Source: Kribbella capetownensis (GTDB lineage Bacteria; Actinomycetota; Actinomycetes; Propionibacteriales; Kribbellaceae). From it: a stretch of DNA of 64,000 nt. Of this stretch, positions 16,380 through 25,109 are shown in pieces. The stretch lies in assembly GCF_004331485.1 (NCBI RefSeq), contig NZ_SJKD01000001.1, positions 806,001-870,000 on the forward strand, written 5' to 3'. A program made the translations under genes and the position numbers. The notes beneath the pieces were generated by a model that was not told where the DNA came from, ran no database searches, and was given only the letters and a program-made list of their open reading frames with translations. Every line of letters begins with the position of its first letter. The first letter of the stretch is position 1.

Positions 16380-17774
16380 ATGACCCTGTCGCTCGACTAC
16401 GCAGCACTGTCCGACGTCGGACGGGTGCGCCGCAACAACGAGGACTCGGCGTACGCCGGTCCGCACCTGCTGCTGCTCGCCGACGGGATGGGCGGCGCGG
16501 CGGCCGGTGAGGTGGCCAGCGCGGCGGCGGTCCAGGTGATCCGGCGGCTGGACAACCCGGAGATCAGCGGCGAGGACATGATCGAGGCGCTGGCCGGGGC
16601 GGTGCACCGGGCCAACGAGCGGCTGTCCGAGCTGGTCGAGGAGGACCCGGAGCGCGAGGGGATGGGCTCGACCGTCACCGCGCTGATGTTCGACGGGCAG
16701 CAGCTCGGGCTGGCGCATCTCGGCGACTCCCGCGCGTACCGGATGCGGGACGGCCAGCTGTACCAGCTGAGCCACGACCATACTTTTGTGCAGTCGCTGG
16801 TGGACGAGGGCCGGATCTCCAAGGAGGAGGCCTTCACCCACCCGCACCGCAACCTGATCCTGCGGGTGCTGGACGGCCGGCCGGACTCCGATCCGGACCT
16901 GGAGATCCTCGACGTCCGGGCCGGCGACCGGCTGCTGCTGTGCAGTGACGGCCTGCCCGACTACGTGAGCGACGAGGTGATCGCGGCCTCGATGGCCGAC
17001 GGTACGCCGGACTCCGTGGTGGTTGAGCTGATCACGCACGCCCTGGAGGCCGGGTCCAACGACAACGTCACCTGTGTCGTCGCGGACGTGATCGAGACGC
17101 CGCCCGTCAGCGGGGAGTCGCCGCAGCTGGTCGGCGCCGCGGCGGAGCTGGCGCAAGGCAGCACGGGACGCGGCGAGCCGACCACGGCCATCCGCGGCCA
17201 CGGCGGCCACGGCGGCGGCGGTCACGCGGCCGCGTTGGACCCGGAGGAGCTGCGGTACGCCCCGAGGCCGCCGAAGCGGTTCCCGTGGCTGCGCCGGATC
17301 GCCGTACTCGTGGTGATTCTCGGTCTGATCGGTGGCGGCATCTGGTTCGCGTACAGCTGGACCCAGAAGCAGTACTTCGTTGGGACCGACGGCGACTACG
17401 TGGCGATCTTCAAGGGTGTGGAAGCAGACCTCCCCGGCCTGACGCTGTCGAAGGTGTACGAGCGGCAGACGCTGCAGGTGGACAAGCTGCCGACGTACAG
17501 CCGGGAGCAGGTGGAGGGCAACATCCAGGCCGACAACCTGGCCGGGGCCCACGCGATCGTGGGTGAACTGCAGCACACCGCGGACGAGTGCGCGCAGGTC
17601 AAGCCGACCCCGAGCCCGACACCGCGGCCGACCACGCCGCTGCCGAGTACGCCGCCGGCGACCGGCAAGCCCGTGTCCACGCCGCCGAAGCCCCCGGCCA
17701 CGGTTCCGGTGACTTCACCGTCGACGACGCCGAGTACGCCGGTGGACCCCGACGACTGTGACGGCGTTCGATGA
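16380..17774 (+). CDS. pstP: PstP, membrane PP2C Ser/Thr protein phosphatase
   Basis: 464 residues. The PP2C catalytic domain (about 5-235) has its metal ligands in RRNNEDSAYAG, LLADGMGGA (Asp35), HLGDSRAYRM, CSDGLPDYVSDE and SNDNVTC. A Gly/His-rich linker (GGHGGGGHAAAL) precedes one TM helix (about 304-324). The extracellular part (about 325-464) ends in a Pro/Thr/Ser-rich tail. Family knowledge: PstP reverses phosphorylation by PknA/PknB on cell-wall and division proteins. Its last four bases overlap the rodA start (ATGA), giving translational coupling. The proline-rich extracellular tail is longer than I recall from mycobacterial PstP. Confidence 0.95.
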   Translation: MTLSLDYAALSDVGRVRRNNEDSAYAGPHLLLLADGMGGAAAGEVASAAAVQVIRRLDNPEISGEDMIEALAGAVHRANERLSELVEEDPEREGMGSTVTALMFDGQQLGLAHLGDSRAYRMRDGQLYQLSHDHTFVQSLVDEGRISKEEAFTHPHRNLILRVLDGRPDSDPDLEILDVRAGDRLLLCSDGLPDYVSDEVIAASMADGTPDSVVVELITHALEAGSNDNVTCVVADVIETPPVSGESPQLVGAAAELAQGSTGRGEPTTAIRGHGGHGGGGHAAALDPEELRYAPRPPKRFPWLRRIAVLVVILGLIGGGIWFAYSWTQKQYFVGTDGDYVAIFKGVEADLPGLTLSKVYERQTLQVDKLPTYSREQVEGNIQADNLAGAHAIVGELQHTADECAQVKPTPSPTPRPTTPLPSTPPATGKPVSTPPKPPATVPVTSPSTTPSTPVDPDDCDGVR

Positions 17775-19168
17775 GCATCGCGTCGACGTCGGTCATCCAG
17801 ATCATCCCCCGCACCCGGCGCGGGGTGGAGTTGTTCCTGCTCATCATCGCGGTCGGAGTTTCGGTCGCGGCGTACGTGAACATCGGCATCACCGTGCAGG
17901 ACAAGGTGCCGGCCAGCACCGGGTACTACGCCGCCGGCATCGGCCTGCTCGCGCTGATCGCCCACCTCGCGCTGCGCTACCGGGCGCCGTACGCCGATCC
18001 GGTCCTCCTGCCGTGCGCGGTGCTGCTGAACGGGCTCGGTGTGGCGATGATCCATCGCATCGACCTCGGCCTCGCCTCGATCGCCGAGGCGAACGGCCGG
18101 ACCCCGAAGGCACCAGCGGCACCGCAGCAGATCACCTGGACCGCGGTCGGCATCGTGCTTTTCCTCGTGGTGATCCTTTTGATCAGAGATCACAGGCGCC
18201 TGCAGGCCCTCACCTACACCGCCGGACTGGCCGGTCTGGTGCTGCTCGTCCTGCCGCTGATCCCCGGCCTCGGTGTGAACCTGAACGGCGCCCGGATCTG
18301 GATCCGGCTGGCCGGGATGTCGTTCCAGCCTGGTGAGTTCGCGAAAGTGTGCCTGGTCATCTTCTTCGCCGGTTATCTGGTGGTGAAGCGCGACGTACTG
18401 ACGCTGGCCGGGCACCGCTTTCTCGGGCTCGACCTGCCGCGGGCCCGCGACCTGGGCCCGATCCTGATCGCCTGGGGCGTCAGCCTGGGCGTGCTGGTCT
18501 TCGAGAGTGACCTCGGATCGTCCCTGCTGTTCTTCGGCCTGTTCCTGTTCCTGCTGTACGTGTCGACCGAGCGGGCCGGCTGGCTGATCATCGGTGGCCT
18601 GCTGTTCGCGGCCGGAGCGTTCTTCGCGTACCAGACGTTCGGACACGTGCACAAACGAATCCAGGACTGGCTCGACCCGTTCTCGATCGACGGCGGCCAG
18701 GTGGCGACCGGGCTGATGGGTCAGGCCTGGGGCGGCGTCCTCGGCCGCGGCCTCGGCCAGGGCCGCCCGGAGATCACGCTGTACGGCCAGAGCGACATGA
18801 TCATCTCCTCGTTCGCCGAGGAGCTCGGCCTGACCGGGCTGATCGCGATCATCCTGGTCTACACACTGATCATCGAGCGCGGCCTGCGGACCGCGCTCGG
18901 CTGCCGTGACATCTTCGGCAAGCTGATCGCGACCGGTCTGGCGATGTCGTTCGCCCTGCAGATCTTCGTGATCGTCGGCGGCGTCACCGGGCTGATCCCG
19001 CTGACCGGTCTGGCCACGCCGTTCATGGCGCTGGGCGGTACGTCGCTGGTCGCGAACTGGGCGATCATCGCGCTGCTGCTGCGGATCAGTGACCAAGCAC
19101 GCCGGCCGCAGACGCCGGCCGCCCCCGTGTCCGACGAAACGATCGCCATGGCGGTGCAGAAGCAGTGA
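17771..19168 (+). CDS. rodA: RodA/FtsW SEDS-family peptidoglycan glycosyltransferase
   Basis: 465 residues with about twelve transmembrane segments. SEDS hallmarks are visible: NGARIWIRLAGMSFQPGEFAK (first half) with the conserved Pro-Gly-Glu-Phe-Ala-Lys, FESDLGSSLLFFGLF with the essential Asp, and the C-terminal GLIPLTGLATPFMALGGTSL. Family knowledge: SEDS proteins polymerise lipid II with a cognate class B PBP. Here that partner is encoded by the next gene, whose GTG start overlaps the rodA TGA (GTGA). ATG 17771 overlaps the pstP stop in the same way. Confidence 0.95.
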   Translation: MSIASTSVIQIIPRTRRGVELFLLIIAVGVSVAAYVNIGITVQDKVPASTGYYAAGIGLLALIAHLALRYRAPYADPVLLPCAVLLNGLGVAMIHRIDLGLASIAEANGRTPKAPAAPQQITWTAVGIVLFLVVILLIRDHRRLQALTYTAGLAGLVLLVLPLIPGLGVNLNGARIWIRLAGMSFQPGEFAKVCLVIFFAGYLVVKRDVLTLAGHRFLGLDLPRARDLGPILIAWGVSLGVLVFESDLGSSLLFFGLFLFLLYVSTERAGWLIIGGLLFAAGAFFAYQTFGHVHKRIQDWLDPFSIDGGQVATGLMGQAWGGVLGRGLGQGRPEITLYGQSDMIISSFAEELGLTGLIAIILVYTLIIERGLRTALGCRDIFGKLIATGLAMSFALQIFVIVGGVTGLIPLTGLATPFMALGGTSLVANWAIIALLLRISDQARRPQTPAAPVSDETIAMAVQKQ

Positions 19169-20616
19169 ATTCAGCGATCCGACGACTGGCCGTGGCAGCG
19201 ATCATCCTGATGCTCGCGCTGATGGCGAACTCGACGTACCTGCAGGCGTTCCGGGCCGGTGAGCTCAACGGCCGCAACGACAACCGCCGGGTGCGCGACT
19301 CGCAGTTCTCGGTGAACCGCGGGCCGATCCTGATCGGCAGTACGCCGATCGCCAAGAGCGAGCGGTCCGACGACCGGTTCAAGTTCCAGCGCACCTACCC
19401 GGCCGGACCGACGTACGCACCGCTGACCGGGTTCTACTCCTACTTGTTCGGCCGTGGCGGGATCGAGCTGACGATGAACTCCGAGCTGAACGGCTCGGAC
19501 CCGTCGATGGCGTTCCGCCGGATCATCGACGTGATCAGCAACCGTCCGCAGCAGGGCGGCAGCGTGACCCTGACCCTGAACGCCGCGGCCCAGCAGGCGG
19601 CGTACGCCGGACTGGCCGGCAAGACCGGCGCGGTCGTCGCGCTGGAGCCGAAGACGGGCAAGGTGCTGGCGATGGCGAGCCGGCCGTCGTACGACCCGAA
19701 CCAGCTGGCCTCGCACGACCTGGACAAGGTCAGCGACGCGTGGAAGCGGCTGAACGCAGACCCGAACAAGCCGCTGTCGAACCGCGCGGCGAAGGAGCTC
19801 TACCCGCCGGGCTCGACGTTCAAGCTGGTGACGGCGGCGGCCGCGCTGTCGAGCGGGAAGTACACGCCTGAGACGAAGGTCAACTCGCCGGCCGAGCTGC
19901 CGTTGCCGCAGACCACGCAACCGCTGGTGAACGAGGACCGCCGCAACTGCGGGGGCAGCGACAACGCGACCCTCACGGTGGCGCTGCGCTTCTCGTGCAA
20001 CACGGCGTTCGGCAGCGTCGGCCTGGACCTCGGTCCGGACGTACTCCGTGACCAGGCGGCGAAGTTCGGCTTCGGCGAGAAGCCGTTGCCGGAGCTCGGC
20101 GCCGTGGCCAGCCAGTTCCCCGGCGACCCGAATCAGCCGCAGACGGCGCAGTCGGCGATCGGCCAGTTCGACGTCCGGGCCACGCCGCTGCAGATGGCGA
20201 TGGTGTCGGCCGGGATCGCGAACAAGGGCGAGGTGATGAAGCCCTACCTGGTCCAGAGCGTGAAGACGGCGGACCTGAAGACGGTGTCGGAGACCAAGCC
20301 GGAGTCACTGCACCAGGCGGTCACACCGGAGGTCGCGTCTCAGCTGACCACGATGATGATCGACGTCGTGAACAACGGCACCGGCAAGCCCGGCCGGATC
20401 AGCGGGATCCAGGTGGCCGGCAAGACCGGTACGGCGCAGACCGCGCCGGACCGGCCGCCGTTCGCGTGGTTCACCGCGTTCGCGCCGGCCGACGACCCGA
20501 AGGTCGCGGTCGCCGTGCTGATCGAGAAGGCGAACATCTCCCGCGACGACATCGCCGGCGGCAAGCTCGCCGCGCCGATCGCGAAGAGCGTCATGGAGGC
20601 GGTGCTGAACCAGTGA
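19165..20616 (+). CDS. pbpA: PbpA, class B penicillin-binding protein (transpeptidase)
   Basis: 483 residues from the GTG at 19165, coupled to rodA by a 4-base overlap. An N-terminal membrane anchor (about 8-24) is followed by a short dimerisation region and a transpeptidase domain (about 150-483). The catalytic motifs are complete: Ser217-x-x-Lys220 in PPGSTFKLV, Ser277-Cys-Asn279 (FSCNTAF) and Lys420-Thr-Gly (VAGKTGTAQTA). Family knowledge: PbpA crosslinks peptides made by its SEDS partner RodA during growth and division and is a PknB substrate in mycobacteria. The dimerisation region is short, typical of actinobacterial PbpA. Confidence 0.95.
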   Translation: MNSAIRRLAVAAIILMLALMANSTYLQAFRAGELNGRNDNRRVRDSQFSVNRGPILIGSTPIAKSERSDDRFKFQRTYPAGPTYAPLTGFYSYLFGRGGIELTMNSELNGSDPSMAFRRIIDVISNRPQQGGSVTLTLNAAAQQAAYAGLAGKTGAVVALEPKTGKVLAMASRPSYDPNQLASHDLDKVSDAWKRLNADPNKPLSNRAAKELYPPGSTFKLVTAAAALSSGKYTPETKVNSPAELPLPQTTQPLVNEDRRNCGGSDNATLTVALRFSCNTAFGSVGLDLGPDVLRDQAAKFGFGEKPLPELGAVASQFPGDPNQPQTAQSAIGQFDVRATPLQMAMVSAGIANKGEVMKPYLVQSVKTADLKTVSETKPESLHQAVTPEVASQLTTMMIDVVNNGTGKPGRISGIQVAGKTGTAQTAPDRPPFAWFTAFAPADDPKVAVAVLIEKANISRDDIAGGKLAAPIAKSVMEAVLNQ

Positions 20617-20731
20617 GCACCATACGGAATGATGCCGTCACAGTGCGTCTTTCCAACGGGGATCCACGTGTGGCTGTCGCTACCGTGGGCAAATTGAGTG
20701 TGTTTTTCCGGACAGGTTGGAAGGCTGAGTC

Positions 20732-22555
20732 ATGACATCGCAGGCACGTCTCGTCGGCGGCCGGTATGAAGAAGGCGAACCGCTCGGCCGCGGCGGCATG
20801 GCCGATGTGCGCAGGGGCGTCGACAACCGACTCGGCCGGGCTGTCGCGATCAAACGGCTCCGGGTCGACCTGGCGAGTGACGCGACCTTCCAGGCCCGGT
20901 TCCGCCGCGAGGCGCAGTCGGCGGCCTCGTTGAACCACCCGACCATCGTGTCGGTGTACGACACCGGCGAGGAGCCGGACCCGAACGGTTCCGGCGTCAC
21001 CATCCCGTACATCGTGATGGAACTGGTGACCGGCAAGACGCTGCGCGACCTGATCCGCGAGGGCCGCAAGATCATGCCGGAGCGGGCGCTCGAGATCACC
21101 TCCGGCGTGCTCGAGGCTTTGGACTACAGCCACCGGGCCGGCATCGTGCACCGCGACATCAAGCCCGGGAACGTGATGCTGACCCCGCAGGGTCAGGTCA
21201 AGGTGATGGACTTCGGCATCGCCCGGGCGGTCGCGGACACCTCGTCCACGATGACCCAGACCGCGGCCGTCATCGGCACCGCGCAGTACCTGTCACCGGA
21301 GCAGGCGCGTGGTGAGACCGTGGACGCGCGCTCGGACCTGTACTCGACCGGCTGCCTGTTGTACGAACTGCTCACCGGCCGGCCGCCGTTCGTCGGCGAG
21401 TCGCCGGTGTCGGTGGCCTACCAGCACGTGCGGGAGCAGCCGCTGCCGCCGTCGTCGTTCGACCCGGACATCCCGCCGGAGGTCGACGCCGTCGTACTCA
21501 AGGCGTTGGCGAAGAGCCGCGAGGAGAGGTACCAGAGCGCGTCGGAGATGCGGCAGGACATCCACCGGGTGCTGGCCGGGCAGCAGGTGACCGCGCCGAT
21601 GGCGTCGGTCGCCGAGACCCGCGCGATCCCGGCGACGATGGCCTCTACCGCGGCGACGCAGGCGTACCGGCAGGGTCCGGCCGACGACCTGCTGCCGCCC
21701 GGCGGCGACGAGGACGACCTCGAGGACTCGCGGTCGCGGCGCAACCGCGGCCTCGCCTACTTCCTGCTCGGCCTGGCCATCGTCGCGATCGCGGTCGGTG
21801 CCTACGCCCTGTTCACCAACCTGGGCAAGGACAACGGCGGTACAGCGACCACTCCGCCGGCGAAGGTCCAGGTGCCGGACGTGAGCGGCATGACGGCGAC
21901 GCAGGCGACCGCGGCGCTGACCGAGAAGGGCCTGAAGTTCGCGCAGGGGCCGAACCAGACGAGTGACACGGTCGGCCGCGGATTCGCGCTCAGCCAGACG
22001 CCGGAGCCGGCCACCGAGGCCGACCCGGGCTCGACGGTCACCGTGGTGTTCTCCTCCGGCCGGGCCGCGTTCCCGGTGCCGGATGTGATCGGCAAGACCG
22101 AGTCGCAGGCCCGCAAGGCGCTGGAGGACTCGGCCGGGAAGTTCAAGGTCAAGGAAGAGACCGTCAAGCAGGACAGCGGCGAGAAGGCCGGCACCGTCCT
22201 CGCGGTCAGCCCGGATCCGAACGGCCAGTACCCGTCCGGCGCCGAGTTCACCCTGACCGTGTCCAGCGGCAAGGAGCTGGTCGAGGTCCCGAACGTCGTC
22301 AGCGTGCCGCAGGACGACGCGACCAAGCAGCTCAAGGATCTCGGCTTCCAGGTCGGCTACAAGAACGGCACCGACCCGAACTACGGTCCGGACGCGGTGA
22401 TCGCGCAGAGCGAGAAGGCCGGCGCCAAGATCGCGAAGGGCTCGACGATCACACTGACCGTCAACACCGAGCCCGACGAGCCGAGCGACACCCCGAGCAC
22501 CACCCCGTCCACGCCGGAGAGCCCGGGCACGCCAGGAATCACGATCGGCGGCTGA
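20732..22555 (+). CDS. pknB: PknB, PASTA-domain Ser/Thr protein kinase
   Basis: 607 residues. The kinase domain (about 12-275) has the glycine loop LGRGGMADV, Lys41 (VAIKRL), the HRD motif (HRDIKPGN, Asp142), DFG (Asp160) and the activation loop MTQTAAVIGTAQYLSPEQ with the two autophosphorylated threonines known from mycobacterial PknB. A TM helix follows at about 340-360. Three extracellular PASTA repeats follow (starting VQVPDVSG, FPVPDVIG, VEVPNVVS), where mycobacterial PknB has four, then a Ser/Thr/Pro tail. PASTA domains bind muropeptides or lipid II and so report wall synthesis. The gene is separated from pbpA by 115 bases, so an internal promoter is possible. No separate pknA is visible between pbpA and pknB. 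Confidence 0.95.
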   Translation: MTSQARLVGGRYEEGEPLGRGGMADVRRGVDNRLGRAVAIKRLRVDLASDATFQARFRREAQSAASLNHPTIVSVYDTGEEPDPNGSGVTIPYIVMELVTGKTLRDLIREGRKIMPERALEITSGVLEALDYSHRAGIVHRDIKPGNVMLTPQGQVKVMDFGIARAVADTSSTMTQTAAVIGTAQYLSPEQARGETVDARSDLYSTGCLLYELLTGRPPFVGESPVSVAYQHVREQPLPPSSFDPDIPPEVDAVVLKALAKSREERYQSASEMRQDIHRVLAGQQVTAPMASVAETRAIPATMASTAATQAYRQGPADDLLPPGGDEDDLEDSRSRRNRGLAYFLLGLAIVAIAVGAYALFTNLGKDNGGTATTPPAKVQVPDVSGMTATQATAALTEKGLKFAQGPNQTSDTVGRGFALSQTPEPATEADPGSTVTVVFSSGRAAFPVPDVIGKTESQARKALEDSAGKFKVKEETVKQDSGEKAGTVLAVSPDPNGQYPSGAEFTLTVSSGKELVEVPNVVSVPQDDATKQLKDLGFQVGYKNGTDPNYGPDAVIAQSEKAGAKIAKGSTITLTVNTEPDEPSDTPSTTPSTPESPGTPGITIGG

Positions 22556-22571
22556 CCGCCGTACAACGCAC

Positions 22572-22599
22572 AAAGGCCCCCGCCTCGGCGGGGGCCTTT
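22572..22599. terminator. Strong terminator after pknB
   Basis: The arms 22572-22584 (AAAGGCCCCCGCC) and 22587-22599 are exact complements. The stem lies 16 bases past the pknB stop and 10 bases from the stop of the convergent amidotransferase gene, so it can end transcription from both sides. Confidence 0.9.
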
Positions 22600-22608
22600 C
22601 GTGTGGGG

Positions 22609-23226
22609 TCAGTTGACGACGGGCGCCAGCCCGACCGAGCGGGCGACCGCGTCAGGGTCGCCGCAGATCGCGAGCCAGTTGGCCAGCATCCGGTGGCCGC
22701 CCTCGGTCAGCACGGACTCCGGGTGGAACTGGACGCCTTCGACCGGGAGGTCGCGGTGCCGGGCCGCCATGATCACGCCGGCGTCGGTCCGGGCTGTCAC
22801 CTGCAGCTCGTCCGGCACAGTGTCCTGGGCGATCGCGAGCGAGTGGTACCGGGTCGCGGTGAACGGCGACGGCAGTCCGGCGAGCACACCGGCGCCCTCG
22901 TGCAACACCTGGCTCGTCTTCCCGTGCAGCAACTCGTCCGCGCGCCCGACGACTCCGCCGTACGCGACTCCGATGGCCTGCAGGCCGAGGCAGACGCCGA
23001 AGATCGGAACCTCGCCGCCCTTCTCGCGCACGATGTCCACACAGGCGCCGGCTTCCTCGGGCGTTCCGGGGCCGGGCGAGAGCAGGACTCCGTCGTACTC
23101 GGTGACCTGGTCAGGGGTGACCTCGTCGTTGCGCAGCACAGTGGTCTCGGCCTGCAACTGCTGGAGGTACTGGACCAGGTTGTAGACGAAGGAGTCGTAG
23201 TTGTCGACGACAAGGATCCGCGGCAT
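22609..23226 (-). CDS. Class I glutamine amidotransferase (TrpG/PabA type)
   Basis: 205 residues from ATG 23226 (ATG 23235 would add three). The type I glutaminase triad is visible: Cys in GVCLGLQAIG, and His-Glu in GVQFHPESVLTEGG near residue 180. The N-terminus ILVVDNYDSFVYNLVQYL and LLSPGPGTP identify the anthranilate/aminodeoxychorismate synthase subunit II family. Family knowledge: it supplies ammonia to TrpE or PabB, and a partner is not in this window. In mycobacteria the orthologue (Rv0013) sits beside pknB exactly as here, so the place is conserved although the pathway role (folate or tryptophan) is not settled from sequence. It lies just downstream of the DUF881 gene. Confidence 0.92.
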   Translation of the reverse strand: MPRILVVDNYDSFVYNLVQYLQQLQAETTVLRNDEVTPDQVTEYDGVLLSPGPGTPEEAGACVDIVREKGGEVPIFGVCLGLQAIGVAYGGVVGRADELLHGKTSQVLHEGAGVLAGLPSPFTATRYHSLAIAQDTVPDELQVTARTDAGVIMAARHRDLPVEGVQFHPESVLTEGGHRMLANWLAICGDPDAVARSVGLAPVVN

Positions 23227-23243
23227 GCGGACCATTCTGACAG

Positions 23244-24014
23244 CTACCGGCCGCTGGCCGTCGGGCTGGCCGAGGGAGTGTGCTCGAACCCGGGCACGGT
23301 CGCGCTCTGCAGGTCGAGCGTGCCCTCGTACGCCGGCATCGCGATCGACGACTCGTTCTTCACCTCGTAGCCGAGCTGGAACTTCACCACATAGTCCTGC
23401 AGGTTCTCGATGTACTGCGAGTCGTCCAGCGCCTGCTGCAGCTTCCGCCGGTCACCGAGCGCGGTGATCTTGTACGGCGGCAGGTACGGCACACCGTGCA
23501 GTACGACGGAGTTCCCCACGCATTTGATCCCGGTGGTGGAGATGACTCGGTGGTTCTGGATCGAGAGCGCGTCGGCACCACCGGCCCAGAGCGCGTTGAC
23601 CACCGCCTGGATGTCCTGCTGGTGGATCACCAACCAGTCCGCGTCGACGTCCGGGTTCTCCTTGACGACCTCGGACGGCGCATCCTTCAGTGTCACCGTC
23701 AGACCCGGCCCGGTGACCGGCGTGGTCCCGACCTCCTCGGACAGGTCCTGGAGCTTCTTGGACAGCGCCGGATCGATCGAACCCTGCTGCTCCTGCAGCT
23801 TCACGATGTCCTGGGTCAGCGCCGCGTGCTGGCGGACCAGGCTGGCGCTGCGGCGGCTCTGTTCCTCCACGAGCCCGGCGAGCGTAGTGTTGCGGGAAGG
23901 ACGCAGGTCGGTGCCCCGGGCGTTGGTGGCGCTGGTCGCGAACAGCAGACCGGCGCACAGCAGCGCCAGGGGTGCCCCCACGCGCCACAGCGAAATCCGC
24001 TTGAACCTACGCAC
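23244..24014 (-). CDS. DUF881 membrane-anchored protein
   Basis: 256 residues from the GTG at 24014, chosen because GGAG lies 7 bases upstream; an upstream GTG at 24041 in the same frame has no such site. One N-terminal TM helix (about 11-30, APLALLCAGLLFATSA) is followed by a coiled segment (EEQSRRSASLVRQHAALTQD) and the extracytoplasmic DUF881 domain (GLTVTLKDAP, DADWLVIHQQDIQAVVNALW, GNSVVLHGVPYLPPY). The role is unknown. Homologues stand between crgA and trpG next to pknB in many actinobacteria (Rv0012 in M. tuberculosis), implying a link to division or wall assembly. It is divergent from crgA. Confidence 0.9.
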   Translation of the reverse strand: MRRFKRISLWRVGAPLALLCAGLLFATSATNARGTDLRPSRNTTLAGLVEEQSRRSASLVRQHAALTQDIVKLQEQQGSIDPALSKKLQDLSEEVGTTPVTGPGLTVTLKDAPSEVVKENPDVDADWLVIHQQDIQAVVNALWAGGADALSIQNHRVISTTGIKCVGNSVVLHGVPYLPPYKITALGDRRKLQQALDDSQYIENLQDYVVKFQLGYEVKNESSIAMPAYEGTLDLQSATVPGFEHTPSASPTASGR

Positions 24015-24125
24015 CTGTGATCTCCATGTTGCTGTCTGCACTACGCTAACCCCGGACCGGACCCGACAGGTCCGGGCCTCCTGGCCTCAGAGGTCAGCTT
24101 ATGCGTCCTTACAAGGAGTTCAGCC

Positions 24126-24386
24126 GTGCCCGAGTCGAGCAGTCGCAACAAGAAGAAGACCGACAAGGTCAAGGTCCAGAAGACGCCGAAGAAGCCGCGC
24201 ACCACCAGCCGCGTGTGGGTCGCGCCGGTGATGCTGGCCTGCTGGCTGCTCGGGCTCGCCTGGCTGGTCGTCTTCTATGTGGCCGGCCAGAACATTCCGG
24301 TGATGGACGACCTGGGCAACTGGAACCTGCTGATCGGCATGGGCCTGATCGCGGTCGGCTTCGTCGTCTCCACCCAGTGGGTCTGA
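24126..24386 (+). CDS. crgA: CrgA, septation inhibitor / division scaffold
   Basis: 86 residues from the GTG at 24126 (AAGGAG 7 bases upstream). A very basic N-terminus ([20 protein letters not shown]) leads to two TM helices (about 31-52 and 67-84) joined by a short loop ([13 protein letters not shown]). Length and layout match CrgA. Family knowledge: CrgA recruits or restrains FtsZ-ring components, FtsI and other division proteins, and controls septation timing in aerial hyphae of Streptomyces. It is the last gene of the conserved block on this side. In mycobacteria ppiA follows a gene away, whereas here it is 22.7 kb off. Confidence 0.94.
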   Translation: MPESSSRNKKKTDKVKVQKTPKKPRTTSRVWVAPVMLACWLLGLAWLVVFYVAGQNIPVMDDLGNWNLLIGMGLIAVGFVVSTQWV

Positions 24387-24438
24387 GGCACTGACCCCAC
24401 CGGGTGAACCGGGCCTGTCCGGAATCACAGCGGTGGAG

Positions 24439-24549
24439 TTATCCACATCCATATCCCCAGTTGTGCACACCGATTTGGCGACGTTATCCCCAGCTCGCCG
24501 TCGACTTCTCCACCGGATCCGGCCGAAACTCGGCGAAATCTGTGGATAA
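24439..24549. promoter_or_regulatory. DnaA-box cluster between convergent genes
   Basis: Perfect boxes TTATCCACA occur at 24439-24447 (plus) and, as TGTGGATAA, at 24541-24549 (minus). A one-mismatch box TTATCCCCA is at 24484-24492, and weaker forms lie at 24451-24459 (ATATCCCCA) and 24461-24469 (TTGTGCACA). The 195-base gap has a crgA 3' end on the left and an Lrp-gene 3' end on the right, so no promoter is expected there. A DnaA-titrating, timing or origin-associated site is the best reading. No dnaA or dnaN gene adjoins, so it is not the classical oriC. Confidence 0.72.
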
Positions 24550-24581
24550 GTCAGGTTTGAGTGGATGAGTTTCCACACCGT

Positions 24582-25028
24582 TCACGTCGGCAGCGGGCGG
24601 TTGTCCACCACCTTCTTCATCACGATCGTCGAGGTCAGCCGCTGTACTCCGGGCAGCCGGGCCAGCCGTTCGTCGCGCAGCCGCTGGAATGCGCCGATGT
24701 CGGCCGTCGCCACCCGGACGAAGTAGTCCGGCTCCCCGAACAGCCGCTCGGCATGCACCACCTCGGGGATCTCGGCCAGCCCGGACTCGAACCCGGCCAC
24801 CGACTCCTCCCGGTCCATCGTGACCGCGAGCAGCACCTCGAACCCGCGCCCGACCGCACCCGGATCGACGACGGCCCGGTATCCACTGATCACTCCGGAC
24901 CGCTCCAACTCCCGCAGCCGGCGGTGACAGGGCGCCGCACTCAGCCCGATCCGTTGGGCGAGTTCGGTGACGGTCAGCCGGCCCTCCGCCTGAAGCACCG
25001 CAAGGATCTTGCGATCGATCGCGTCCAT
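24582..25028 (-). CDS. Lrp/AsnC family transcriptional regulator
   Basis: 148 residues. An N-terminal HTH (about 1-60: DAIDRKILAVLQAEGRLTVT, ELAQRIGLSAAPCHRRLREL) is followed by an effector-binding RAM domain (about 65-145: FEVLLAVTMDREES, VVHAERLFGEPDYFVRVAT). Length is standard. Family knowledge: these octameric regulators sense amino acids and often control the divergent neighbour. Here that is the PQ-loop membrane protein, 81 bases away, so amino acid or related transport is a reasonable guess (inference). Confidence 0.93.
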   Translation of the reverse strand: MDAIDRKILAVLQAEGRLTVTELAQRIGLSAAPCHRRLRELERSGVISGYRAVVDPGAVGRGFEVLLAVTMDREESVAGFESGLAEIPEVVHAERLFGEPDYFVRVATADIGAFQRLRDERLARLPGVQRLTSTIVMKKVVDNRPLPT

Positions 25029-25109
25029 GACACAGATCCTAGCCGTGATCCCGCGATGCGAGCATGAATTCGCACGATATCGTCGCTGATTCAGCAGTAA
25101 TCTTGCGCC

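Noticed and set aside
17396..19096. A 566-codon minus-strand frame opposite pstP/rodA
   Set aside because: Rich in Gln/Arg/Asp with no domain; the SEDS and PP2C motifs on the plus strand explain the DNA.
24439..24549. Interpreting the DnaA-box cluster as the chromosome's oriC
   Set aside because: No dnaA, dnaN, recF or gyr genes adjoin. Actinobacterial oriC lies between dnaA and dnaN with many more boxes.
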